Source of the DNA: Chitinophaga sancti
GTDB lineage: Bacteria; Bacteroidota; Bacteroidia; Chitinophagales; Chitinophagaceae
Direction: 5' to 3'
DNA length: 64,000 bases
Assembly (NCBI RefSeq): GCF_034087045.1
Contig: NZ_CP139247.1
Span: 8,256,844-8,320,843 of the forward strand
Shown here: positions 52,691 through 62,976 of the stretch, piece by piece
Numbering within the stretch: the first letter of the stretch is position 1
Layout: each line of letters opens with the position of its first letter
Notes under the pieces: model-generated
What the model saw: the letters and a program-made list of their open reading frames with translations, nothing else
Databases searched by the model: none
What the model was told of the DNA's origin: nothing
Position numbers and translations under genes: made by a program

Positions 52691-55600
52691 ATGAAAAGAT
52701 TTCTAAGCATCTTTCTTTTCCTATTTCCGTACATGACACTTTTTGCCCAGCAATCGAAGATCACGGGCAAGGTGGTTTCCGGTACGGACCCATTACCCGG
52801 GGTAACAGTAAGGATTAAACACTCCAGCCAGGGAACAGTAACAGATAGTAAGGGTCAGTTTACCCTTATGGCAGGTACTGGTGATACCCTGGTATTCAAT
52901 CATATCTCTTTTCTTACAAGGGAGATAGTGGCAAATGGCAACGGTATGATGAATGTATCGCTGGTGTCTGCCAGCCAGAATGTGAACGAAGTGGTAGTGG
53001 TAGGTTATGGTACACAGAAAAAAGCAAACCTGACAGGCGCCGTCGGCGTTGTTAAAATGGAAGACATGGAGAGCCGGCCATTAACCAATCCCGGTCAGGC
53101 ATTGCAAGGTACTGTAGCAGGGGTATATGCTTTGCAAAGCTCCGGGAAGCCCGGCGATGATGGTGCTGTTCTGGATATTCGTGGGGTAGGTACATTTGGT
53201 GACAATACACCATTAGTATTAATTGATGGCTTTCCGGGTAATATAAATGATGTCAATGCCAATGACATACAATCCATATCTGTGTTAAAGGATGCCGCTT
53301 CCGCCGCTATCTATGGTAACAGGGCCGCCAACGGTGTCATCCTGATCACAACTAAAAAAGGCACCGCTGGTAAATTAAGGGTAAATTATACCGCATATTA
53401 TGGTTCTCAAAGCCCTACCAGACTGCCACATGTTTTGAACGCTGTAGATTATACCACACTTTATAATGAAGCTTCTGTCAATTCCGGCGGAACGGTAATG
53501 TATGCTGACTCTATCATCGCAAAGTATGCAGCACACAATGATCTGATGTATCCGGATATCAATTATTTCAAAGTGTACTATGGCAACGCAAATATTCAAA
53601 ATCACCGCTTAAGCATTTCCGGAGGAAACGATAATGTCAACTATGCATTTATGCTGGGTCGCCTGAATCAGGACGGGATCCTTGTAGGCACCAGCTACAA
53701 GAAAACGGACTTCAGATCAAATATTGATGCCTATTTCCTAAAGAATAAAAGACTCCGGTTTTCAGGAAAATTATCTGGAAACCTGGGCGTGAAAAATGAA
53801 CCAACAGACCTGTGGAATGCAGAGTGGTATGCAACACTTGCGCCAATTCACCCTTTACGAAATGCCGCCGGGCAATGGGTATCTGTTAACGGAGAACGAA
53901 ACTACTATGGGGAAATTAAAGAAGGTAGTACTTCACTGACCAAACGATACAATTTTAACGGCCAGGTAGAAGCTGAATATAAGATAATAAACGGCCTGAG
54001 TGCCCAAATCACTTATGGCTATAATGTAATGACTTCAAAAGCAAATGCGTTTCACGCAAATGTTACATTATATAATGAAAGCGGCACCACTACCAACCTG
54101 GTCTCCAATCTAAATGTTACCGACGAAACTGATGTTCAATCCTTGCTGACCTCCTTGTTAAAATACAACAAAGTGCTCGGTAAACATGAGTTTAACTTAT
54201 TGGGCGGTTATTCTGAAGAAGAATTCACCTACGATTGGGAAAGCGCTTACCGTTCAGGATTTGTTAATAATACACAACGTGTGCTCAATCTTGGAGACCC
54301 TTCTACCCAAACGAATAATGCGGGCAGTTACGACCTTGGCTTGCGCTCCTATTTTGGCCGCCTGAATTATGTCTTTGACGGGAAGTACCTGTTTGAGGCT
54401 AACATCAGAAGAGATGGCTCTTCCAGGTTTGCAAAGGAACACCGGTGGGGAACATTCCCCTCTTTCTCCGCAGGCTGGGTAATCTCAAAAGAAAGTTTTA
54501 TGGAAAGCCTGACCTGGATAGACATGCTTAAACTCCGTGCTTCCTGGGGCAGACTGGGCAACCAGAACATCAGTAATTATTACAATGGAAGCGATATCCT
54601 GACATCCGGGCAAAACTACTCCCTGGGCGGTTCATTGTATTCAGGTGTAGCTGTTACTGCTATGACCAATAAAGATCTTACCTGGGAAACAGCACAACAA
54701 CTCGACTTTGGTATTGATATGTACCTGAAGAAAAACTTTGAAATCACTGCCGATTATTTCGACAAGCGAACAAAGGACTTACTACTGACCCAGTCTATAC
54801 CACTAACGATGGCTCAATCTGCACCGTATGCAAATGCGGGCGAGGTGCAGAACAAGGGGATCGAAGCTGCCATCACCTATAGAACTACCTTTTCTAACGG
54901 GTTCAAATTAAGAGCAACAATCAATGCCTCTCATATGGTAAATAAGATTGTAAGAATGGATGTTGCGGAACAGCTGACTTCACCCAAAGCCATTAAGACC
55001 GGCGCAGCCATCAATTCATTCTACGGTTACAAAATGGACGGCATATACCAGATATCAGACTTTACCTGGCAAAATAACAGCGATCAGTCAATCCCTTATG
55101 CTGAACGCAACTATACAATAAAACCAGGAGTAGTACAGGTTTCCAACTACACGGCGCAACCAGGCGATATCAAGTATAAGGACCTCAATGGCGATAAGGC
55201 AGTTGACATGAATAATGACCGCACCATCATAGGAAATCAATTTCCTAAGCTTACTTATGGATTCAATATTAATATGGAATATAAAGGATTTGACCTGAGT
55301 ATGTTTTTACAGGGTGTTCAGGGCATCCAGGGATATACCTATTATGAAATTGCTACTCCATTCAGCGGATTTGCAAATATGGGCGACTGGTGGCTGAAAA
55401 GATGGACACCTGATCATCCATCCAATACCTTGCCACGGCTAACCTTAGATGGTGCACGTAATAATATCCATTCTTCTTTTTACATGGAAAACGCTTCATA
55501 TCTGCGCTTGAAAAATATTGAACTGGGCTACTCTATAAGCCCAAAAATCCTTTCCAGAGCAGGTATCAGTTCCCTCAGGATCTATGGAAATGTGCAAAAC

Positions 55601-55717
55601 GCTTTTACAATTACAAAATTCAAAGGGTTTGATCCCGAGCAAACAGTTGGTCAAACCAGGGCGCAGGCTTTCCCGCAGGTCCGTATTATGACGATGGGTG
55701 CAAGTGTTAACTTTTAA
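52691..55717 (+). CDS. SusC/RagA family TonB-linked outer membrane receptor
   Basis: 1008 residues. Signal peptide MKRFLSIFLFLFPYMTLFAQ; carboxypeptidase-regulatory-like domain (ITGKVVSGTDPLPGVTVRIK); linker NEVVVVGYGTQKKANLTGAV; plug with LDIRGVGTFGDNTPLVLIDG and AAIYGNRAANGVILITTKKG; barrel ending VRIMTMGASVNF. No STN domain. First gene of a locus with SusD and a GH5 enzyme, so it probably imports oligosaccharides released from a beta-linked glucan or mannan. Confidence 0.96.
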   Translation: MKRFLSIFLFLFPYMTLFAQQSKITGKVVSGTDPLPGVTVRIKHSSQGTVTDSKGQFTLMAGTGDTLVFNHISFLTREIVANGNGMMNVSLVSASQNVNEVVVVGYGTQKKANLTGAVGVVKMEDMESRPLTNPGQALQGTVAGVYALQSSGKPGDDGAVLDIRGVGTFGDNTPLVLIDGFPGNINDVNANDIQSISVLKDAASAAIYGNRAANGVILITTKKGTAGKLRVNYTAYYGSQSPTRLPHVLNAVDYTTLYNEASVNSGGTVMYADSIIAKYAAHNDLMYPDINYFKVYYGNANIQNHRLSISGGNDNVNYAFMLGRLNQDGILVGTSYKKTDFRSNIDAYFLKNKRLRFSGKLSGNLGVKNEPTDLWNAEWYATLAPIHPLRNAAGQWVSVNGERNYYGEIKEGSTSLTKRYNFNGQVEAEYKIINGLSAQITYGYNVMTSKANAFHANVTLYNESGTTTNLVSNLNVTDETDVQSLLTSLLKYNKVLGKHEFNLLGGYSEEEFTYDWESAYRSGFVNNTQRVLNLGDPSTQTNNAGSYDLGLRSYFGRLNYVFDGKYLFEANIRRDGSSRFAKEHRWGTFPSFSAGWVISKESFMESLTWIDMLKLRASWGRLGNQNISNYYNGSDILTSGQNYSLGGSLYSGVAVTAMTNKDLTWETAQQLDFGIDMYLKKNFEITADYFDKRTKDLLLTQSIPLTMAQSAPYANAGEVQNKGIEAAITYRTTFSNGFKLRATINASHMVNKIVRMDVAEQLTSPKAIKTGAAINSFYGYKMDGIYQISDFTWQNNSDQSIPYAERNYTIKPGVVQVSNYTAQPGDIKYKDLNGDKAVDMNNDRTIIGNQFPKLTYGFNINMEYKGFDLSMFLQGVQGIQGYTYYEIATPFSGFANMGDWWLKRWTPDHPSNTLPRLTLDGARNNIHSSFYMENASYLRLKNIELGYSISPKILSRAGISSLRIYGNVQNAFTITKFKGFDPEQTVGQTRAQAFPQVRIMTMGASVNF

Positions 55718-55729
55718 AAAGGGCAGTTC

Positions 55730-57283
55730 ATGAAAAACATATATAAAATAACTCTTTTCTTCTTTGCTTTGTCTATATTGGGTTGTAAGAAAGATCTTCT
55801 TGATAAAACACCAAAGGACAGACTTTCTCCCGCTACGTTCTTTCAAAACGAGTCGCAATGCAAACAGGCACTGATAGGTATCTATAATGCCATTCAGCCT
55901 AATGCAACACCTTCCCATTTTTACCAGTTCGATTATATGTCTGATAATGGTTACTGCCAGGACTCCTGGCAGGGATCCAGGGAAATCGGCGAATGGCTCA
56001 CCAATACTTCCAGCTGGGCCCCCTATGCTAAATGGACGATGGACTTTACCATCATCTCCAGGGCAAACGAATTTCTCCAGGACATCAGCAATGCAACCGT
56101 AAGTGAAACAGTTAAAACACAAATGTCTGCCGAAGCTAAATTCCTTAGAGGATATGCTTATACCGACCTGATCACCTATTTCGGGGATGTACCACTTATC
56201 ACAAAAGTGCTGGCATTGTCAGAAGCTTACGTATCAAGAACCGCTAAAAGCGATGTACTTACTCAGATCATTTCCGATCTTAATGATGCAGCAGCCGACC
56301 TTCCTGTTTCCTACTCCGGAACAGATGTAGGACGTGCCACAAAAGGAGCAGCGATTGCTTATAAGGCAAAAGTCCTGCTGTATAACCAAAAATGGGCCGA
56401 AGCTGCACAAGCTGCACAGGATGTGATCGATCTGGGAGCATACAGCTTATTTTCAAACTATGAAACCTTGTTTGACGAGGCCCATGAAAATAATGTAGAA
56501 GTTATTTTTGATATTCAGTACATCTCTACTACACAGGCACAGCCATGGCCCTCATCTGCTTTATCTCTTAGCAGCTGGCCTACTGCAAATGTTACAGCAG
56601 ACCTGATCAACTCATATTACATGACAAACGGGTTGCCAATTACAAATGCAAATTCAGGCTATGATGAGCAGGACCCTTTTAAAAACCGTGATCCCCGGCT
56701 GGCTGCGTCAGTAGTCCTGCCAGGTTCATCATTCGGGTCATCTACATTCATACCATCTGTGGACCAGGTTCCCTGTGGCGCACGACCTCGCAAATACGCT
56801 GCGCTGGGCATTGCAGATGTCAACAACTGCTCCCTTAACACAATCCTGATGCGATATGCAGATATCTACCTGATGCGGGCAGAAGCACTGATCGAATCCG
56901 GAAGCACAGAGCAGGAAATATATACGCTGATCGATAAAGTAAGAGCCAGGGTAAATATGCCTACAGTGGAGTCCGTTGAAGGTGTAGGATTGACACAGTC
57001 TCAGCTTAGGAATATTGTACGTCACGAAAGAAGAGTAGAGTTTTACAACGAAGGAACACGCTATGCTGATATGCTCAGATGGCAGGATGCGTCCCTTGTA
57101 CACGATGTATATGGCTATGATAAAGCATTGTTGTCAAACCCTGCCAGCCCTGCTACATGGACATTTAAACAAATAAAAGTGGAAACAAGAACTTTCGATG
57201 CGTCAAAAGGATGGTTGTGGCCCATTCCCCAGGCTGATATAGATATCAATAAAAACTTGCTTCCAAATAATCCAGGCTATTAA
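55730..57283 (+). CDS. SusD/RagB family glycan-binding lipoprotein
   Basis: 517 residues. Lipobox LSILGCKKDLLDKTPKD; SusD features FLRGYAYTDLITYFGDVPLI, AYKAKVLLYNQKWAEAAQAA, TILMRYADIYLMRAEALIES, VRARVNMPT, RHERRVEFYNEGTRYADMLR and WPIPQADIDINKNL. Twelve bases behind susC; shares its transcript. Binds the glycan on the cell surface and forms the lid of the SusC channel. Confidence 0.95.
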   Translation: MKNIYKITLFFFALSILGCKKDLLDKTPKDRLSPATFFQNESQCKQALIGIYNAIQPNATPSHFYQFDYMSDNGYCQDSWQGSREIGEWLTNTSSWAPYAKWTMDFTIISRANEFLQDISNATVSETVKTQMSAEAKFLRGYAYTDLITYFGDVPLITKVLALSEAYVSRTAKSDVLTQIISDLNDAAADLPVSYSGTDVGRATKGAAIAYKAKVLLYNQKWAEAAQAAQDVIDLGAYSLFSNYETLFDEAHENNVEVIFDIQYISTTQAQPWPSSALSLSSWPTANVTADLINSYYMTNGLPITNANSGYDEQDPFKNRDPRLAASVVLPGSSFGSSTFIPSVDQVPCGARPRKYAALGIADVNNCSLNTILMRYADIYLMRAEALIESGSTEQEIYTLIDKVRARVNMPTVESVEGVGLTQSQLRNIVRHERRVEFYNEGTRYADMLRWQDASLVHDVYGYDKALLSNPASPATWTFKQIKVETRTFDASKGWLWPIPQADIDINKNLLPNNPGY

Positions 57284-57310
57284 CGGCCCTGATACTACAT
57301 TAATTTCCAA

Positions 57311-57342
57311 AGTGATCCGGAATATTCAGCGTCCGGATCACT
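57311..57342 (+). terminator. hairpin between susD and the GH5 gene
   Basis: Perfect 11-base stem 57311-57321 / 57332-57342 with a 10-base loop, 27 bases after the susD stop. Behind it the plus strand is only moderately T-rich (TAGTTTGTTTTG). It may reduce read-through into the GH5 gene or stabilise susCD mRNA. Confidence 0.5.
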
Positions 57343-57396
57343 TCTGAAATAGTTTGTTTTGCCTGAATTTTTTCACCAAACCCAAATATCTCCGTT

Positions 57397-58863
57397 ATGA
57401 AAAGAAACCCAATTATTCTATTCATCTGCTTACTAACTATCTTAACTTCCTGTTCAAAAAAGGAAACGGCCCTGGACAAGATCCCGGCTTCTTCACTTAC
57501 TGCGTTGGCTACCAGTACTCCGACAAATACAAATAGTTTGCGGGGAATTAACTGGGCTGACCCTAATGGCAATGAAGCACCCTCAAGGGTTGTTACGCCA
57601 AGCGGACTATCCTCTACCATAACGGCAGCAAATGCTGCGGCCGTAGGAAAACGAATTGCCGATTCTTTAAAACAGGCCGGCGGTACAACCATACGAATGC
57701 CTATCACTCCGCTAACTGCCAGTAATATATCTTATTGGCCTGTATACCAGGCGGCTATTAATGCGATCGTAACAGAAGGTTGTAATGTTATACTCTGCTA
57801 TTGGCCTGACGGCGTACATCATGTTCCTGACACTACCCAATGGTATACCATGTGGAAAAAAGTGGATACTGTTTATAAAAACAATGCTGCTGTACTTTAT
57901 GAACCGATCAATGAACCTGTAGATTATTCCAGCACTAATCTTTGCAACCTTTATGCAAATTTCTTAAATCAGCTTAATCCTGCTTCCTGGAAATGTATTC
58001 TGGATGGAACAGGATATGCAGGAGAAGTGATCTCTGTAGGTAATGACAGCCGGCTAACCAGTCAATATCTTGGACTCCATTGTTACTGGTGGTTTTATGG
58101 ATCTTATAATGTATGGTCAAGTTACTATAATATCGTATCAGGTAAAGTGGGAACATACGCCTCCAGAACTGTAATTACGGAAGTAGGCGTTGAAACTTTT
58201 CGTAAAATCAGTTTCTGGTGGCAGTGGGATACAGGCGTATATGAAGACCAGGCATTCCTGACAGGATCCCTGGCCTATTCAAAAGATAACCTGATTGGCA
58301 CTATTGCCTGGTCAGGCGTAAATGATATTGACACCTATCGCTGGTTTTCGGCCAACAATAATCTTGTGGAAGTGAATCCTGGTTGTGCCAATATGTTCAG
58401 ATGGTCATGGGGCCTTACTGCAACACCAAAATGGCAGGGACCAATCGCTGACGGGAGATTTAAACTGCAGAACCGGGCAAGCAACCTGATGCTTGATAAT
58501 CTTGGAAGTACAACAGATGGGGCCAGTGTAGCCCAATGGCAAGATGGAACAAGTGCCAATCAGCAATGGAATGTAAGTTATACAGATGGTTATTATACTT
58601 TGAGTTGCGCCACCGGGAAAAATTGTCTTGATGTAGGTAGCAATACCAGCGATGGCTCTGCTGTTCAACAAAAAGCGCTAAGCTTTTCTAACAACAGCCA
58701 GCGATGGACATTTGTTTCTACCGGCGATGGTTATTATAAAGTAGTTAACCTCACTACAGGTAAATGCCTTGATACCGGTGGTCAGACTACAAACGGATCA
58801 TCCCTGCAACAATGGTCTGGTAGTTCAAGTTATAACCAGCAATGGAAATTCATCCAGTTATAA
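57397..58863 (+). CDS. GH5-family glycoside hydrolase with C-terminal ricin-type lectin domain, lipoprotein
   Basis: 488 residues. Lipobox LTILTSCSKKE; a Ser/Thr-rich linker; GH5 catalytic TIM barrel from about residue 45 with LRGINWADPNG, the acid/base E173 in LYEPINEPVD and the nucleophile E262 in VITEVGVETF; then from about residue 350 a ricin B-type beta-trefoil (CBM13-like) with three QxW motifs (NQQWNV, SQRWTF, NQQWKF). A surface endoglycosidase acting on a beta-1,4-linked polysaccharide (cellulose, mannan or glucan type). Third gene of the susCD locus. Confidence 0.92.
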   Translation: MKRNPIILFICLLTILTSCSKKETALDKIPASSLTALATSTPTNTNSLRGINWADPNGNEAPSRVVTPSGLSSTITAANAAAVGKRIADSLKQAGGTTIRMPITPLTASNISYWPVYQAAINAIVTEGCNVILCYWPDGVHHVPDTTQWYTMWKKVDTVYKNNAAVLYEPINEPVDYSSTNLCNLYANFLNQLNPASWKCILDGTGYAGEVISVGNDSRLTSQYLGLHCYWWFYGSYNVWSSYYNIVSGKVGTYASRTVITEVGVETFRKISFWWQWDTGVYEDQAFLTGSLAYSKDNLIGTIAWSGVNDIDTYRWFSANNNLVEVNPGCANMFRWSWGLTATPKWQGPIADGRFKLQNRASNLMLDNLGSTTDGASVAQWQDGTSANQQWNVSYTDGYYTLSCATGKNCLDVGSNTSDGSAVQQKALSFSNNSQRWTFVSTGDGYYKVVNLTTGKCLDTGGQTTNGSSLQQWSGSSSYNQQWKFIQL

Positions 58864-58910
58864 CAAAACATCATTAGGACTCTACCCAAAGGGCCAATTC
58901 CCTAAACAAT

Positions 58911-58950
58911 TAAGAATATATAGCTCTCCCGAAAGGGCTATATATTCTTA
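58911..58950. terminator. hairpin between GH5 gene and LytTR regulator gene
   Basis: Fourteen-base stem 58911-58924 / 58937-58950, with a small inner CCC-GAAA-GGG helix. No strong T-run on either strand. Lies between convergent genes and is probably a bidirectional terminator. Confidence 0.6.
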
Positions 58951-58988
58951 GCAAAAACATCCCCTATATTACCGGCAATCCCAGACCA

Positions 58989-59681
58989 CTACTTCAACAT
59001 CCTCCCCACCGCCTCCGCATATGCCGCCCCAATCGGCACCACCATCTCCCCCACATACAAACTACTCCTATCCGCCCGCGTCACCTTCTCATTCGCCACT
59101 ATAAAACTCCTATGCACCCTCGTAAACAACGCCTGTGGCAACAACGCCAACGCCTCCTGCATCGACAACCTTGACAACACCTTCTTCTCCTTCGTCACAA
59201 ACGAAATATAATTCCCCGCACTCTCCAAATACAATATATCCCTCAACAAAATCTTATACTGCTCATACCCACTCTTCACCATCACATAATTAGGCGCATC
59301 CGCCCTCGCACTCTTCTCCATCATCTCCAACAATCCCCTCGCCTTATTACACGCTTTCAAAAACCTTTCTTCCGAAAATGGCTTCAACAAATAATCCACT
59401 GCATCCAACTCAAAACTCTGCACCGCATGCTCACTATAAGCCGTCGTAAATATTACCAACGGCCCTCCCGGCAGCGTAGTCATCAATTCCAACCCCGATA
59501 TATCCGGCATCTTTATATCCAAAAATATCAGATCCACCGGCTCCTTTTCAAGCTGCGCCAACGCTGCAAACGGATCCGTAAAATATCCCTTCATATCCAC
59601 AAACTCCACCTGCTGTGCATGCGTACGAATCACAGACAGCGCTACCTGTTCATCATCAATCGCTATTGCTGTCAGTCTCAT
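58989..59681 (-). CDS. LytTR family response regulator
   Basis: 230 residues. Receiver domain with acidic pocket IAIDDEQVA (D9, D10), phospho-acceptor D55 in LIFLDIKMPD, TTAYSEHAVQSF and the lysine in YLLKPFSEERF; then a LytTR DNA-binding domain (ILYLESAGNYISFVTKEKKV, FTRVHRSFIVANEKV). Partner of the kinase encoded just upstream, whose stop overlaps this start by four bases (ATGA). G-ended codons dominate. Confidence 0.95.
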   Translation of the reverse strand: MRLTAIAIDDEQVALSVIRTHAQQVEFVDMKGYFTDPFAALAQLEKEPVDLIFLDIKMPDISGLELMTTLPGGPLVIFTTAYSEHAVQSFELDAVDYLLKPFSEERFLKACNKARGLLEMMEKSARADAPNYVMVKSGYEQYKILLRDILYLESAGNYISFVTKEKKVLSRLSMQEALALLPQALFTRVHRSFIVANEKVTRADRSSLYVGEMVVPIGAAYAEAVGRMLK

Positions 59682-61204
59682 ATCACATCATTTTTAGCAG
59701 GATCCACCACCAATGTAAGATGTACAAAAAACTCTGTCCCCGTCTCACGAATATTCAAATCATGCTTCCCCGGGTACAGCAGATTCAACCGCTGCCGCAC
59801 ATTATTGATCCCTATCCCCATACTCTCATTTTCAATCTCCATACTCTTATTTACATGAATACTATTGTATACATCAAAATAGATCTTATCGTTCGTACAA
59901 GATAAAGACAAATTGATCCTTGACTTATTCCGCTGACTAATCCCATATTTAAACGCATTCTCCACAAATGGAATCAGCAACATAGGTGCAATGTTATGCT
60001 CACATAACGCCTCATCTATATTCACATCAATAATAATATCTGGTGTACCCTGCGTACGTAACCGTTGCAAAGCAATATAGTTCTGTAAGTAAGCAATCTC
60101 TTTCTCCAACGGAATACTTTCCAGCGTATTATCATGCAACATAAACCGCATCATATCTCCCAATTGCTGAATCCCCTGTCCCGTTGCCGTTGCCTGCTCC
60201 TGCAAAGCAGTACCATATAAAGTATTGAGCGCATTAAATAGGAAATGCGGATTAATCTGCCAACGTAAAAAATCTAACCCTGCTTCCGTATGCGTCAATG
60301 CCTGTCGCAACCCCTGCAATGTCGAAGCTCTCGTATTCCTTGCTGTAAAGATCCACCACGCCACAGGCAAAATAGCAATCGCCGTCACAAGCGTTGTGAT
60401 CACCATACCTGCAGCATAATACGACCCACTATTATACCTCCCCTGCACCGCTGTCACCAACATCCATATGAATGAAAGCGCCCAAAACCCGATTATCTCC
60501 TGCACTAACACCTTCTTATTCTGATGCACAAGAAAACGGGGATACAACCGGTGCATCGCTACAAAGTACATGAACGCACAAAAAACACCCACGCTAACTA
60601 TCATCAACATAAAGCCACTATCATCATTCCTGGCCACCATCAACCAGAACATAATGATCCCTGCCATCACAGCCCCATCAACCAATGACTGACGAAACCA
60701 GGACTTATTCACCACACGGTTATAGGCATAAGTTAAAAACAAATACCTACCCGCATAATAAATCAGGTACAATACAACATAAAAAAACGTCAGGAGAAAA
60801 GCGGCCTTTGCACAATGTGTATGTACGCCGCGCACAGTTTTGTATACTCCAAACAAGTATCCATACAACCATGTATCAGACACCAAAATGATAAAAAACA
60901 ACGCTAACAATACCGGAAATGATAACAATACCCCCAACGTATACCGCTGTTTTTCATAAAATCGGGGCACGACTACACCATGCACAAATACAAAAGAAAA
61001 GTATACAATAGCAATATGTGCTAATAAAGGGAACAGGTAATGTTTATAGTAATCAAATACCTGGTGATAGCGCGCGAATTTCCAACCATAGTCACGCTGC
61101 AGGTCAAATACATTATATGCTACACTCTTGTATAGCAGGGAAAATAGGATAAGCAGGAAAATACCCGTAGCAATCCCGAATTCAGCTCTTCTGATTTTAT
61201 TCAT
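59678..61204 (-). CDS. LytS-type sensor histidine kinase
   Basis: 508 residues from ATG 61204 (MNKIRRAEFGIATGIFLLIL). About eight membrane helices, then a His_kinase domain with the phospho-accepting histidine near residue 320 in LRWQINPHFLFNALNTLYGT, and an ATPase domain with LIPFVENAFKYGIS and ESMGIGINNVRQRL. No extracytoplasmic sensor domain, so it likely senses within or near the membrane. Translationally coupled to the LytTR regulator. Confidence 0.94.
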   Translation of the reverse strand: MNKIRRAEFGIATGIFLLILFSLLYKSVAYNVFDLQRDYGWKFARYHQVFDYYKHYLFPLLAHIAIVYFSFVFVHGVVVPRFYEKQRYTLGVLLSFPVLLALFFIILVSDTWLYGYLFGVYKTVRGVHTHCAKAAFLLTFFYVVLYLIYYAGRYLFLTYAYNRVVNKSWFRQSLVDGAVMAGIIMFWLMVARNDDSGFMLMIVSVGVFCAFMYFVAMHRLYPRFLVHQNKKVLVQEIIGFWALSFIWMLVTAVQGRYNSGSYYAAGMVITTLVTAIAILPVAWWIFTARNTRASTLQGLRQALTHTEAGLDFLRWQINPHFLFNALNTLYGTALQEQATATGQGIQQLGDMMRFMLHDNTLESIPLEKEIAYLQNYIALQRLRTQGTPDIIIDVNIDEALCEHNIAPMLLIPFVENAFKYGISQRNKSRINLSLSCTNDKIYFDVYNSIHVNKSMEIENESMGIGINNVRQRLNLLYPGKHDLNIRETGTEFFVHLTLVVDPAKNDVI

Positions 61205-61271
61205 GGAAAAAACTTTCAGCAATGATAGTTATCCCCTCAGCACTAAATAAATATATGTGATCAAAATACCA

Positions 61272-62834
61272 CTATCCGTGATAAAATCCAATAATGCGGG
61301 CTGCCACACGTTCTCCGTCCATAGCAGCAGAGACAATCCCTCCCGCATAACCCGCTCCTTCCCCACATGGATACAATCCTTTGATCTGTGGGTGCATCAG
61401 GTCTTCATCATTTCTGGGTATACGCACAGGCGAAGATGTACGTGATTCAGTCGCCACCAGTATCGCATCGTTGGTATAATATCCTTTCATCTTTTTACCA
61501 AAGGCTGTGAAAGCCTGCGACAATCTTGTATGTACACTGGGTGGTAACACTTCTTTCAGGTTAGTACTTTTTACACCTGGTACATAAGAGCAATCTGGCA
61601 AAGTTGTAGACACTTTATTGTAGACAAAATCCGTCATCCGTTGCGCCGGCGCCACAAACTGTCCACCTCCTGACTGAAAAGCATGTTGCTCCACCATCTG
61701 CTGAAAATACATAGCTGCCAGCGGACCTTTGTCTGCAAAGATTTCGAAATCACTTTCATCTACTGTTACTACCATCCCTGAATTTGCAAACGGGTTATCT
61801 CTCTTTGATGGAGACCAGCCATTTACCACCAGTTCACCAGGATCTGTAGCAGCAGGTGCAATGATGCCTCCGGGACACATACAGAAGGAAAACACACCAC
61901 GGCCATCTACCTGCTCTACCAGGCTATAACTGGCTGGTGGCAGATGCTCTCCTCTCACAGCACAATGGTACTGTGCACTATCTATGAGTTCCTGCGGATG
62001 TTCTACACGCACACCGAGTGCAAATGGCTTGGCACTGATGATAATTTTTTTATCATGTAATAAACGGAAAATGTCGCGGGCAGAATGACCTGTGGCCAGT
62101 ATTACCTGTGAAGCATCGAAAGTAGCACCGGTAGCGGTCTTCACGCCCCTGATATGATTATCTTTAATAATAAAATCAGTCACTTTCTGATCAAAGTGTA
62201 CTTCACCACCGCTATTAATAATTTGCTCCCGCATGGCAACAATTATATGTGGTAATTTGTTGGTACCTATATGAGGGTGCGCTTCGTATAAAATTTTTTC
62301 TGTAGCACCGAAATGAACAAAGATGCTCAGTATACGATTGATATCACCTCTCTTGTTGGAACGAGTATAGAGTTTGCCGTCAGAATAAGTACCAGCGCCA
62401 CCTTCGCCAAAGCAGTAGTTGGAATCAGGGTTCACCACGCCTGTCTTATTCAGGGCTGCGAGGTCACGTCTTCTTGACCTGACATCTTTACCTCTTTCCA
62501 GTACAATAGGTTTAATACCCGCTTCAATCAGGTGAAGTGCGGCAAAGAGTCCGGCTGGTCCTGCACCGATCACGATAGCAACAGGCGCGTCTGGTGCTAA
62601 TGTAGCATATATTGGTATGAATTTCTCCCGTTCATGAAATGGTTCATTCACAAATACCTTGAGTGTAAGCATGAAGTACACCTGTTTAGAACGGGCGTCT
62701 ATAGAGCGTTTCAGTACATGAAAACCTGTGATAGCTGTTGGGGAAACACTGAGTGCGGCAGCGGCTGCTTTGGTGATAGCAGTTTCGTTATCTGCCTGAG
62801 ACGGCAATAACTTCAAAGATACTTGTTCAATCAT
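61272..62834 (-). CDS. FAD-dependent dehydrogenase (uncharacterised, COG2509-like)
   Basis: 520 residues. An N-terminal alpha/beta domain of about 90 residues (ITGFHVLKRSIDARSKQVYF), then dinucleotide-binding AIVIGAGPAGLFAALHLIEA, VLERGKDVRSRRRD, CFGEGGAGTYSDGKLYTR, the mid FAD motif VILATGHSARDIFRLL, and C-terminal GLYPCGEGAGYAGGIVSAAM. This matches a family of cytosolic flavoproteins with no assigned substrate. Appears monocistronic. Confidence 0.9.
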   Translation of the reverse strand: MIEQVSLKLLPSQADNETAITKAAAAALSVSPTAITGFHVLKRSIDARSKQVYFMLTLKVFVNEPFHEREKFIPIYATLAPDAPVAIVIGAGPAGLFAALHLIEAGIKPIVLERGKDVRSRRRDLAALNKTGVVNPDSNYCFGEGGAGTYSDGKLYTRSNKRGDINRILSIFVHFGATEKILYEAHPHIGTNKLPHIIVAMREQIINSGGEVHFDQKVTDFIIKDNHIRGVKTATGATFDASQVILATGHSARDIFRLLHDKKIIISAKPFALGVRVEHPQELIDSAQYHCAVRGEHLPPASYSLVEQVDGRGVFSFCMCPGGIIAPAATDPGELVVNGWSPSKRDNPFANSGMVVTVDESDFEIFADKGPLAAMYFQQMVEQHAFQSGGGQFVAPAQRMTDFVYNKVSTTLPDCSYVPGVKSTNLKEVLPPSVHTRLSQAFTAFGKKMKGYYTNDAILVATESRTSSPVRIPRNDEDLMHPQIKGLYPCGEGAGYAGGIVSAAMDGERVAARIIGFYHG

Positions 62835-62911
62835 GATCGTCAGGTTAGGTAATTATCCTAAAACTTTTTTTATTACTCCCTGAAATCCGGGATATTTTTT
62901 TACTGAAAAGT

Positions 62912-62941
62912 AACGGGCACCTGCTCACACAGGTACCCGTT
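62912..62941 (-). terminator. hairpin after the DUF3127 gene
   Basis: Stem 62912-62922 / 62931-62941 with one mismatch, followed on the minus strand by ACTTTTCAG rather than a pure T-run. It lies 36 bases after the stop codon and is a likely, imperfect terminator. Confidence 0.5.
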
Positions 62942-62976
62942 TCAGTATTTTTTGTTAATGAGTTGTTATTGTCAGA

